A DNA stretch of 64,000 nucleotides from Baylisascaris procyonis (lineage: Eukaryota; Nematoda; Chromadorea; Rhabditida; Ascarididae): the NCBI GenBank assembly GCA_037389465.1, contig JAZARR010000214.1, forward strand, positions 5,208,001-5,272,000, in the 5' to 3' direction. Position 1 is the first letter of the stretch, and every line of letters begins with the position of its first letter. The translations under genes and the position numbers were made by a program. Shown here piece by piece: positions 24,470-35,605 of this stretch. A model generated the notes under the pieces. That model ran no database searches, had not been told where the DNA came from, and was given only the letters and a program-made list of their open reading frames with translations.

Positions 24470-26100
24470 CAGAAAAAAAGATCGAATTCACCAATAGAAG
24501 AAATTGGGAACTTCAAAGAGTGACAATATCATGTTCGTGCCTTAATAAAAATTTTAAGTAACTTATCTTGTGTCACAGTTGATATAGTCATCTTCAGCCT
24601 GCCTCACAGTCCTAAACCGTTTGTGACCATTGGCTACTTTCGGCGACCCATTCTTCTATATTTCGAACCATTGGTCATTCGCCATATTCAGATTCTTCTG
24701 CCCTCATTCCTTCATCGAAATCTGTGCGCTAGTCCATATTTGTCGGTCAACTCCATGCTCTTCCATCCACATGGCACATCTGAACGACCGCTTGAACATA
24801 AAGCTTCACGCTATTGTTCATATTTCCGGTCAACGAAATGCCACAACGAGCAAACGAACAACCGTAATAACACACCATCAAACTTCCTGCAGAATTAGAT
24901 GAAAGATCAAGGCGCAGCAGTGGAAGCACTTCCAATTTTTAGGTCGTTCTGGTCTTTAGGCCTTTAGGTTTCGATTGCTTTTATTCTCTTCCTTGTTCAT
25001 CCTCTGCTTCCTACATTTTTTCCACAAAGATAAACAAATATCGACGTATCAAAGTAGTAATGCGCAAGCTGAACACAACTTAAGCAAAGACTAATCACAA
25101 CTTCATTCCTTTGATTTCAATAAAGCAAATGATATAAAATCATAGAGCCAATAAAAGACAACAAATAAATAGAAATAAATAAAATGCTCCTCCTTAGCAT
25201 TCTAATGTATATATCAACAATATCTAGTAGAAGCAGAAGTTAGAGATGCAGCTCACCTCAAGCAAAATTTTCACCGGCAAGTTTTATTAACTCACTTTCG
25301 TGGCTCGCAAACTGAAACTAACCAACAAAGAGGCAGACACAGACATAAACATATGCACAGACACAGACATATGCACACTCAGAGACATGATACGGCCATA
25401 ATGCACTTTCGTGAAAACTCGCAAAAAGCGCATAAAAAAGCTCAAGTGATGTTCTTTGATTAAACCATTGCATCGTTCGTACTTTCTAGTCAACGAAGCT
25501 TTATTACCATCATACGATTCAAAAATCGTATTGGTCACTCAAGATGACCATAACGTTCTTTCAAAAAGTACTTTAATATTAATGATGCAGAGAAACATCG
25601 AAAAAAATAATTGAAAGCATTTCCTTCCCTTCCCTATAAGCCCCATGCGCCCATATAGTAAACTGAAATCCATCACCAACGAAGCACGAGTTTACAGTTG
25701 TTTTCTACCTAAGAACGCAGCACAAATGAAAACTTCATCGGCTTGGATATAACAAATTTTAAGAAAAAGGCGAATCTATAACCTAATATAGCATAAATTA
25801 TAAGCCTACAAACATGCCAACTCTTCAACGAAATCAACGCAGCGAATGGTCGCATCATTGAAGGCGTATAGAATGTACTAGAATCGATCGCACTACTCAT
25901 CTTACTTGTGAGGGCATTCAGTTGGTAATTGCGATTTTGTTCATACTATGTAGATCATATAACACTCTAAACAAACTGATAACACCACTTGGCGTGATAA
26001 AATAAAAAAAAAAGTGAGCGTTCTTTGAAATCGATACTGCAACCATGATATATAAGAAAAAGATCTCGTAAATATCTTACAAAAATTCTCTTACAAAAAT
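24470..26100. other. No supported gene; CACAGACA-rich patch
   Basis: A somewhat less AT-rich patch at 24580-24940 gives overlapping frames of about 90 codons on both strands, none with family features. At 25326-25385 the word CACAGACA and variants (CAGACACAGACATA) recur. The remainder is simple AT-rich DNA. Confidence 0.4.
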
Positions 26101-26104
26101 TCCT

Positions 26105-26209
26105 GACTTTAAAGGTTCTTTCAGACGAAAATGACCGTATCCATTTCAATAAAGCACCATCGATCCTATGGCCGTGCAGCTTATGCAAGAGTTTATTATG
26201 ATAAACCAA
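26105..26209 (-). pseudogene. Relic of a non-LTR retrotransposon reverse transcriptase
   Basis: The minus frame reads HNKLLHKLHG, then GALLKWIRSF and SERTFKVR, which is the segment just after the first catalytic aspartate block in LINE reverse transcriptases (usual form: a basic LL-KL-G, then LL-WI-SFL--R). The part before it, on the adjoining bases above 26209, continues only in another frame (DVFAFINRM) with a short insertion, and the part after it loses all similarity. Only about 35 residues survive, so it is a dead 5'- and 3'-truncated copy. Family (CR1, Jockey or RTE) cannot be settled. Confidence 0.7.
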
Positions 26210-26929
26210 GTGAAAATCATTCGATTAATGAACGCAAATACATCCATTGATTCTCTCATTTCAGTACTTTTTTCAGCATAAATTTTAATGTTTCCTGAGC
26301 GATTCTGCTTCTTTTTTTGAGCCTGCCGTTTGCATCTACGAAATGCATTACGATGACCTTGCGTTTCTGTATTTGTCTGTCTGTTTGCGTGTGTCTGTCT
26401 GCTCCTTTGTCTGTGAAAGTTCCAACTATTTCTCGACAATCCATCAAATTGGTTGATATGATAGTTTACCTCATATGTGACGAAGATATCGGCGTCTGCC
26501 GACATCTTGAGATAGAAAAGGAATGAGTTAATAAAAAACATTTTTAAATAGAAAAATCATAAGCTTCAAATGCTTGTCTTATAAGTGCTAAAATGCAGTA
26601 GCACATATCGTGCCAACTGCATAGGCACAATTGTTTATTTCTTGCTAGCGTCTCAACATTTTAATTCAAAAAGGCATACGAAAATGAAATAGGTTTGATT
26701 ATGACGGCGGAGTGAGGCGTGAGAATCAGGTTGATTTATGTTAGCATATGGTCACTAAGTGGATGTGAGCGATGGTCATTGTATGATCTTGAACTACTTC
26801 ACTTGTGGTCATCGTTGTCGCCGCCGATGATCACAAAGTTTTCATTGACTTCCTTTATTTAGTTTCATTAAAAATCTTTGCGTCGATCATATAATTTCAT
26901 TGCCTTAAAGGATGCACCAATAAGTTTTT

Positions 26930-26937
26930 TTTTTCAG
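26930..26937 (+). promoter_or_regulatory. Probable SL trans-splice acceptor
   Basis: A T-run ending TTTTTCAG directly abuts the ATG at 26938, the typical look of a nematode trans-splice site. Inference. Confidence 0.6.
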
Positions 26938-29900
26938 ATGTCAATCGTTAATATGGCTTTAACAATACGCATTGCATTCGCCACCATAGGTAAGAAAGTT
27001 TGCTTCAACATTTTAATCATAAACTACGGGTTTCGTTGTTGAATAATATTAAAGTTTTAACGACGAATATAAATGGTACTTTTAATTTCTTTATTTCATA
27101 TTCATTATGTATGCAAAAAAATATCCGTTTAATATACAGCAGTTTGTGCATTCAAGTTGTCCACCTTCCCCTCGCCTCTAGCTTCTATGCAATGATCATC
27201 TTTCAGTTGTTAGATATTAATACTCGTTCACATACTTTTGCGTTGATAGAGAAAAGAAAATCTAAAATAGCACAATTCTCTTTTATTTGATTATCATTAA
27301 TAAAATTTTTATTCTTTTTGGAAGTTTTATGAAATATATGTGATTAAATTATTAAAATTTTTTTTCGAATGAATTTGCAGTGTCAGCATCAGACATTGTC
27401 AGACACAGACATATGAATACGACACTTATGATGAATATGAATGAAAACTTCGAAACACAATATCCTCCATGTTGTGGCGATACTATTGGAAGTACTGCAT
27501 GCAAACGGTTTAGCTTTTATATTGTGCATATTGTTTCATTTTATTTTATTTCCAATGATGCATCGAATATCCCATTCGGTTTAACTGATATCTTTACCGT
27601 AATCATTTCGATTCTTATATGTTATATATATATATATAGTGGGACGCTTTCAAGCGTTCAGGTTGTATAGCCATAGTAGGAAGGACCCATTTTACTGTTA
27701 GATGCAGATTTAGGAATGCTTATTTATGCAATTACACTTTATTAATGAAAACTTAAATTTCAGGGATTTTCGAAATTCACCAATATGAATTTATTCGGCA
27801 TTTATTTGCACCGGAAATAACACTAAGAGAGAGAAGAACAAAAATTGATATACACATTACTTTGCACATTAATTAATACACAGACTATGTTAAATATTTC
27901 TCTAAATTTTGCTTGCCTTATGCTCAGCTTATTTACGTTCACAATGGGGATATGTAAATCTTATTTGCGCATATATAAATGTATGTATATGAGAATTCCT
28001 TGTCCATTTTTCTAATTGTTTTATTCGAAAATAACTAAAACTGGAATTGTGAAGTTTGTTAATTGCAACTGGCTATAGTTATCCGCATACATTAAGGATG
28101 GAGTTCGTTGAGTGCATTCCGGATGAGTTAAAGGCACGGTACCTTGGCCTGAAATCTGCTTGCATTTCGCGACAGTAAAGCATCCTACTGATACTATGAA
28201 CTGGTCACTGGAACTTGAGGCGACTTAACTAGATGAGAGATCATTTCAAATAAATATGACTTTGATAGCAAATATACTCTTCCACACCTAAGTTTCTTAT
28301 TCAGTAAAAAGATTTTTAAAGCCATTTTTATGGACCGAAAGGTTTACATTACAAATATCAGCGTTTAGAAACCCATGAATCATCCTATAAAGAAGTCGTA
28401 TATCCTATTCTTAACGCATATCTTTATGCAATTCTAAATCAAGACGAAACAGCCTTAGATCATTCGGCGGATCCATTTAACCGCTGATAGGCTTTCTGGT
28501 AAAGCTCCATCGAATCAGTTCGTCTTGGCATCTAGCTGTAAATAATCAAAACAGAACGATTCAGCTGTCAGGAACAACATCTCGAAACATTTTGATGAGG
28601 AATTCAATGTCATAGGTTTTGAACCATCGAATGATCCAAACCGATAGATCACTTGCCTACCTAGCAGCGCGCATACAACGCGAATCGAATCGTTAATGGA
28701 TATCGACAATGAAGTAAAGGTCTCAAGTCTCAGTAAACCTCTAAAGTACCTCATCTTGGTGATGAATGTGATTAAGTTTAATTCATACGCTAAAAAGAAA
28801 TCATACTCAGGATAATATTCCGAATAAGAATGACCAACCGGTCTTCAGGCTATTTTAATTGAAAATTGTTATCATCCAAGTGACTCAACACATTGTCTAG
28901 AATAACCTATCTCTTACAGATTGAGGGCCTACAGCCCGACAGATTTCAAAAAAAGATGCCGAAAAGATGTCGACTTCTCGTTGATTCAATGCTGCCATAC
29001 ATGTGGTTTGGCGACGGCTCCTCAGCGTTTTGGCAATTTCTTCGCAATGGTATTAGAAACAATAAAAAATTTGCAATTACACGAGCAAGACTTCTGTTTA
29101 CTTTATGAGATGTGCTTTTTCCTTAACGATTTTGATTGTGAGATTTGTCACGATGTTCCTTTCGAGATTAGGCGGACTTATTCAAGCTAGAGCTTACTTT
29201 CGTGGTACCCTTGTCCTCTCTGCATTGCTTTCTTCCGCTTTCTTTCCTTCCCTTTGTTGCTCTTTTCGTATGATACTATGAAATGTGCTAGAAAATTAAC
29301 TATCTGAGGGCACTTTGAAAATTTTCTGTTCAATTTTTTATGATGGTACTCAATGAAATTTGTTTAATTAATTCTCTTAGAGAAGCAAAAAATGAGTTGT
29401 TGCGAATTTTTATAGGGGAATGAATCAATTCATTGTGTGGATCGACGTGGGACGAATTTTTGTTCAAATTTCGTGCATCAAAGTGACGTTTGGTCGAGAG
29501 GAGTGTGGACATGTAGCGGCATCAACGCTAACGTATATAATTTTCTCAATCGAATATTCAAAATTCTTTATAACTTTTATGTAAAATGGACACAAATGTA
29601 TGAAAAATACTAGAATAATGTTAAAACAACAATTAAATTGCTTATTAGCCCCGGAAAAAAATCTAATCATTGTTATCCCTTCGTAAAATAATTGAAAAAG
29701 TTCGCATTTATATTTGGAAAATTGTAGCGAATAAATGACTATATTATTTAAAATATCTGGCTATATCAATATGAAAATGGCTTTTTTAACAAGGGACATA
29801 CTGCTAAGGCTACTATTATAAAATGCTGATGAATATTACTCTTCATTGTTAGATTTTAGGTGTCATATTTTAAGAGCATTCATGAATCGAGATGTAGCAA

Positions 29901-30071
29901 AGGGAAACAGCACTGAGTTCGGGTAGGGCAAACTATATGTGATTTCAGTTGGCATTTCGTATTTGCCGCCGATCATGCAATTATTGTCGCAAGGATCTCT
30001 ACGATAGTTCTCAAGGTCATTTTCTGCCTGCATCATGTGGTGTCGAGCCAAGACTCATTAAGCGGATTTAA
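26938..30071 (+). CDS. Secreted cysteine-rich protein, ShK-like, with one phase conflict
   Basis: Exons: 26938-26989 (signal peptide MSIVNMALTIRIAFATI), 27381-27507 (YPPCCGDTIGSTACKR), 28920-29049 (RCRKDVDFSLIQCCHTCG), 29416-29532 (CVDRRGTNFC, then GVWTCSG), 29860-29893 (CHILRAFMNRD) and 29949-30071 (LAFRICRRSCNYC, stop). Phases agree from exon 1 to 4 and from 5 to 6, and the last two exons join into a ShK-type C-terminus (C, then R-C-xx-S-C-xx-C). Exon 4 ends in phase 0 but exon 5 needs two bases from its predecessor, so a small exon is missed, a base is lost, or the gene is damaged. ShK modules are common in nematode secreted and surface proteins and may block potassium channels or act as accessory domains to enzymes. 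The paired CC motifs recall cysteine-rich nematode families of unknown role. I infer secretion, not activity. Confidence 0.6.
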
Positions 30072-30683
30072 ATATTTCCTAGATTTTCCGTAATTTATTT
30101 CACTATCTATCGAACTCATTGCCGCAATCATTGTACTTACTCGTTACTTAGTATTTAAGGTATCAGAGAATTTTAAGATTATTTGTATAAACTTTAAAGA
30201 ACATGAAATGTAGCTCTATCAAAATTGCCTGGAATAAAACATAGCAGGATTATTATCAAGGATGTGTTAGCTTTCATAAGATCAAGGATTAGATCATACG
30301 AAGTATACGAATGAAAAATATCTCTTTATACTGAGCAAGGGCATTTTTGAAAGTCCCCCGCTGGGAAATTTCAAAACACACCTTTCCTCGCGGGCCGGTC
30401 CTAGCGGTTAAAAAATTACCTCACCCTATAGAACTGAGATTCACCATATCGTAGAGCAGAGTAACTCCCCACAGGTTCCCTGATCCATAAGAGCTTCTAC
30501 CGTGTACTTTAGGATAGACTCAAGGAATTGAAAAATTTTATTCATATATATTTCAATAAATAAAAAAATAGGCTTATCAGAGCAAAAGAACCATAGGAGT
30601 TTCAAGTGCACTTTTCCATAGCAATGAACCACACACATTGGTTGATGACGATTCATTATTGCTATATTTTTTATGCTTTAAAT
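30072..30683. other. Convergent intergenic gap
   Basis: The + gene ending at 30071 and the - gene ending at 30684 converge here. No exon or RNA signal was seen; it should hold both 3' UTRs. Confidence 0.5.
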
Positions 30684-33600
30684 TCATTGTTGATTTTTAT
30701 TTTCGACGCTTATCGAAAGTTTTTTCAAAATCTCTTCGAGATTGTCAACGCTTAACGCTTCCGCTTCTTTCATTACATCCGAATAGAGTTCAGTGGATCT
30801 GAAAAGAGAACAAAAATGATCGAATACGGCAAATAGTTTGATTAGCTTCAAACTTTAAAGGAAGAAGTCTCACTATTGAATTGCGAAAATTCTTGGATAC
30901 AATGCGCAAATCAATGAAAAAGTCGATATTAGTAGATATGTTTGAAAAGAATATTTAATTAACGGCACTGCGATCTGACGAGGAATGATGGCATTTTGTC
31001 CTCCTCGTCCTCAGTTTTACCAATAGTCTATAGTACTACATATCGAAAGGAAATAAGAAGGGAAAGCGCTGACAATGCGCTCTCTATGCTTTTGAATATA
31101 ATAATACCTTGTTTTTCTATATACCTCATTATCTGGATGGGAAAATGTAAGAAAAAATTCAGCTGTAATGCTCAAGAAAACATGGCGATAAAGCCTTAAC
31201 GAAATAAAAATTGAAATATCTCACAGATATCTTTCGCCGAAGCTTGGCAATACTGTTACGACAAGTTTACCAACGTTATCCGATCGACTAGCAAGTTTAA
31301 TCGCAGCCATAACGTTAGCACCCGAAGAAATACCTTCAATTCATAAAATGGGCAGTTCAAAACAATTATGAAGAATAATTTCTCTACATTTCGATTTCCA
31401 TACAGTGCAATCTAGATACTGTATCGAAATTTCTATATAGTTCTATGCAATTTCTAAAGGAACAATTCGATAGCTCAATTCGAATATCCGATAGAGCAAT
31501 GTGTATAGGAACAAGAAAGTAAATGTCAATGGAATACAAATATTCAAACGTGCTTTATACATTCAATCCAATTCTCTTAGTGATTTGTTCCTTTGATAGT
31601 CGACATTACTATCACTTAGCACATATGTTTTTTGAAGAAATAAATGAATAAAATGAAAAATATTCGAATAGAGCATTTCTTTTATTTCTCAATCACGCTG
31701 TTCTCGAACAGAAAGCAAAGATGCGTATGCGGATAGCACAGACACGACGTCACGCACAGACAGACATTCACAGACAATGACATTGCCCGAGCAATTCGTA
31801 AAAGTTCATGGCAAACAGAAATAACCTTCACTTCCATATTAGGCTAATAACAGAGTTTTATCTTCATCAGCTTTACTAATTCTGTAAAGTTGAAAGGCAA
31901 TTAAATCTCACGATTGGCCTATTCCAGTACGATAGAACTGTACGAATACCGCTATCTGAGCAATTAAAACAAAAACAATCTTACCACATAAAATTCCTTC
32001 TTCGGCAGCGAGCCGTTTCGCCATAGCAATCGCTTCATCGGATTTCACAGTTATAACTTCTTCGTAAATATCCGTTTTCAAAACTTTTGGTACAAATCCA
32101 GCACCCATACCTGAAAATATCGAATATCATCTCTTGTCAACAAAAATGTTAACAAACTTTTGAATTATATATGGTTAACCATTCAAACACGATGCCTAAA
32201 AACGAATATCTAAGGCAAGAATCCCACTCTTTTTGATATCATTAATGCAAGCAGTGATAGCGAATTGCTTGTCAATTACCATTTTCCGAAAAAACCTTTA
32301 GAATTATCTGCTAAGAAATAATCTTTGGGAAAGGAACATTTTCTATGTGTATTTCACAATTACAATCGGCGAATAATATGAAAATAGAGACAGCGCATGA
32401 TTGCATCGACAATGGTCATCTTGCAATTTGAACTTTTTATTTGGCCTCGAATGATGATATAACTTCTTACGAAAGTGGCCACTGTAAATTTCTACGCTTT
32501 ATCGTTTTTACGCTGACGGAATATAAATTTTAAGCTTCGATTGGTAACCATGGCGCATTTCTGAAATGCGTTCCATTTTAACGGAATTTCGCTCACTGAA
32601 ACCGAAAAGAAATTTCGATTGGTTACTATAGTCGGTTTGATCACATCAATGCACTAAAAGATAAAAATAAAACCAAAAAAAAAACTTCTCGCATACCCTG
32701 GATTTTATGAGGTCCTGGTGGATGACCGCTTAAAACCGCTGACTCTTCCGGTTCACATGCAATAATCTGAATAACGTCACAGGCGTTAATGACTTCAAAT
32801 GATAATAATTAGATTTCTGCGCCAAACTTTCAGCTAAACAAAAACTCATTTACCTACTTCATATGAAATCGTTTTAAAATCAAATCAAAACAAATAAATT
32901 ACGAGCAAAACACCATCTTGAAAATTAATGCTTGCTCCGTTCTTTGGGGATAGCACGTTCGAATATCTTTCGCTTCGCAAATAGAAAAGTGTTATTTCAC
33001 TTACTACTTTATTCATGAAACAAAAGATAGCTAAATTTACCTACATCCAATACTTTTATGAATAAAGGAATTTTGAGCTCTTTTCGGGAAGGAAACCGCA
33101 TTTGGGCTAAGGCAATCTTGAAATTGGACAACATCCGCTTCTCCTCCTTTCATTTGATTCAGTTTTATCCCCAATATTTTCCATTGATAGCCGGCCAATA
33201 TTTATGAAATGCATTCCGTTTTAGTGGATTTTCAATTGCCCGCCGATCGAAAGGAGTTTTTATCGGTTATCATGACTATTGCGACCTCAACTAACGAAAG
33301 AAAGTAAAGAGATTTTAAAATGAAATTTATTGCGAGACAAAAATCGAGAAGCTCACCTTTATTTTGGGATTCTTTTCCTTGAGATATTTGCCCACACCAG
33401 TAATCGTACCTCCAGTACCAATACCGAATACAGCAATATCCACTTTTCCATTTGTTTGCTCCCATATTTCGGGTCCTGTTGTTCGATAATGAATTTGTGG
33501 ATTACTCTCATTTTCAAACTGAAGATATATTATTGAGAAATAATAATAAATGTATTTAATCTTATAGCTTAAAATGCATCTAACTGATATAATCTGAGCA

Positions 33601-35605
33601 GAATTAATCATAATCAGGCATAATAAAAATTAAAAAAATCATGGATATTGCAAAATAAGTGAACAGTTAAAAGTGGTATCGAAACCATCTCTAAAGAAAA
33701 GTAGCTTTATTGTAGGCCAAATGAAAGTAGAAGGGGGAGGGGGGGAGGGACGGAAAATGGACCGCATTCCAAATAAATGTTACTGCTCAAACAATAATGC
33801 AGCGTTAGGCAGCTGTTGAGATATATTCGACAGCAATCCCCCCTTAGTTCATTTTCTTTTGCTTCAAACTTTCGTTGTCTCAGGCACACATTCGTTGTCT
33901 TAGGCACACACACGTATATTTTCAATGCATTTTTATTTATAAATAAACTTATTAAAATTTTTTTTTTTGTATAAATGAAAGGTTTACTAACCTGTTGCAG
34001 GATATAAGCATTGGGAATATTCGCAGCAAGTTGACGTGCCATTTCAATAGCACCGTTCATGCCTTTTTTAGGATCAGTTAGCACAACCTCAGCGCCATAT
34101 GCCTTTAGTAGAGTTCGTCTCTCAACGCTCATTGATGCCGGCATTGTTAACACTAAACGATAGCCTTTCGATGCAGCAACAAATGCAAGCGCTATTCCAG
34201 TATTGCCTGAAAATCAAAGCCAATACCTAGAGAACTCATTCGGATCAATCATACGAACCACCCACCATAAATTTAAACTACTATATCGCATAGGAACTAA
34301 TGGGTCTTCTAGTCGATTCAACCATCGTAATATTATCTTTTCATCAGAATTAATCAAAATTGGACTCAAAAGTGGAAACGAATCGGATATATCCTCGTAT
34401 AGACCTCAGTATGTCCCTGCCAATATCATCTTTAGGGATACTTTATTCGAATCGAATAGCTCTTAAGCCATTCTCCTGTTCGATGGAATTATTACCGGCA
34501 AAAAGCTGTAGAGAATTTTCTGCAGCTTTGAATAGTATCTGTAGCAGACAATTATTATTAACAATCCATCATATCAGTCAATAAAATCAATAAACTATCA
34601 CTTCGTCTTTACCGCTATCAACTATGATGTATTGCGCATGAAATAAACACCCTAGGAAAATCTTCTTCATATTCGGAGTAAATTTTCTGGATTGTTGAAA
34701 AAATTTTAAAATACTTATAGCTGCTTGCATCTAGAAATATAATTATTTGCTAAAATTCAAAAAACTCTTTAGCCTACCTGAGGTTGGTTCAATGAGAGTT
34801 GTAACTCCTGGAGTTATTTTATGCGCCTTTTCTGCATCGGCAATCATCGCATAACCAATTCGATCTTTCACCGAACAAGCAGGATTCATATATTCAAGTT
34901 TAACAGCTGAAAACAATCTCCTTTTTATTCCAGCAGATGTGAATATCCTCTTTAGCTACTTCATTTTTATATCATTATAGCGAACGACTTCTAAAAAATG
35001 CCAGTATCTAACAAATCCAGTCAAATCAGTATAATAGTTATTTGTGTTCTCCCACTCTTTTTTCTTCCACAACTCCGAACAAAAACAGAGTTTTTGAGAG
35101 AAAATTTGCATAAATAGCCGAATCAATTGAATCATGGCATTGTTCTGCGTAACTCAATTTTGGGATGAAAGTGTGAAAGTGTTTTATTATATAAGCCGAA
35201 TGCAAATGCGCGCATCATGCTTGCAATTCTTCGTTTGTCCCCGATAAGAACTTTCTTATTACATTTCTCAAGCGAAAATGTGTAAAATTCACTAAAATCC
35301 AATATCGCAGAACTTTATGTTCCGTCAGAAAATATGGCGTAAGTGTCAGATAACCTTTAACCCTTTCCAATGCGTACATCTCGTCACTTTACATCCTACA
35401 CTCCGATCACTTAATCTGAATGAATTTGAAAAAAAAATCAGCAAAGGTTGCTTGCCTTTTGTGCTAGCAATGAGAAAAAACAATGCAAAAAACTATACCG
35501 ACCAACTTTAGCATGACATCCTTTCGTCACACTTTTCAAATATACCATAGGAGTGTTTCCGACCAAATCGCTCGCATCTTCGGCAATATATTTTCGCGAT
35601 GCCAT
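30684..35605 (-). CDS. cysl: Cysteine synthase / CBS-like PLP enzyme
   Basis: Eight exons on the minus strand, 35605-35503, 34906-34778, 34206-33992, 33518-33357, 32766-32697, 32110-31985, 31333-31225 and 30798-30684, join in perfect phase into 342 residues, the normal length of eukaryotic O-acetylserine (thiol)-lyase-like proteins. Motifs in order: [11 protein letters not shown] near residue 15; SVKDRIG with the PLP-binding lysine at residue 48; [12 protein letters not shown], the substrate loop, at about 74-84; [12 protein letters not shown], the phosphate-binding loop, at about 181-192; [17 protein letters not shown]; and EEGILCGISSGAN, with the serine that contacts the PLP ring. There is no heme or CBS-pair domain, so it is cysteine-synthase-like rather than a full cystathionine beta-synthase. 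In C. elegans the CYSL proteins make cysteine or cyanoalanine and CYSL-1 senses H2S through EGL-9. All catalytic motifs are intact. The acceptor before exon 7 (TTGAAG) is weak, as is the first donor (GTCGGT). Confidence 0.96.

Noticed and set aside
26146..26541. 131-codon minus frame
   Set aside because: Crosses the RT relic in the wrong frame and contains translated TGTCTG-type simple sequence; no family.
28515..28754. 79-codon minus frame inside intron 2 of the ShK-like gene
   Set aside because: No recognisable domain or splice partners; could be repeat-derived but unsupported.
29863..30051. 62-codon minus frame MARHHMMQAEND
   Set aside because: Shadow of the last two + exons of the ShK-like gene, which have matching splice phase and cysteine pattern.
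33707..34153. 148-codon minus frame
   Set aside because: Its first part is cysteine synthase exon 3; the tail after the CTGCAACAG/GTTAGT donor is intron.
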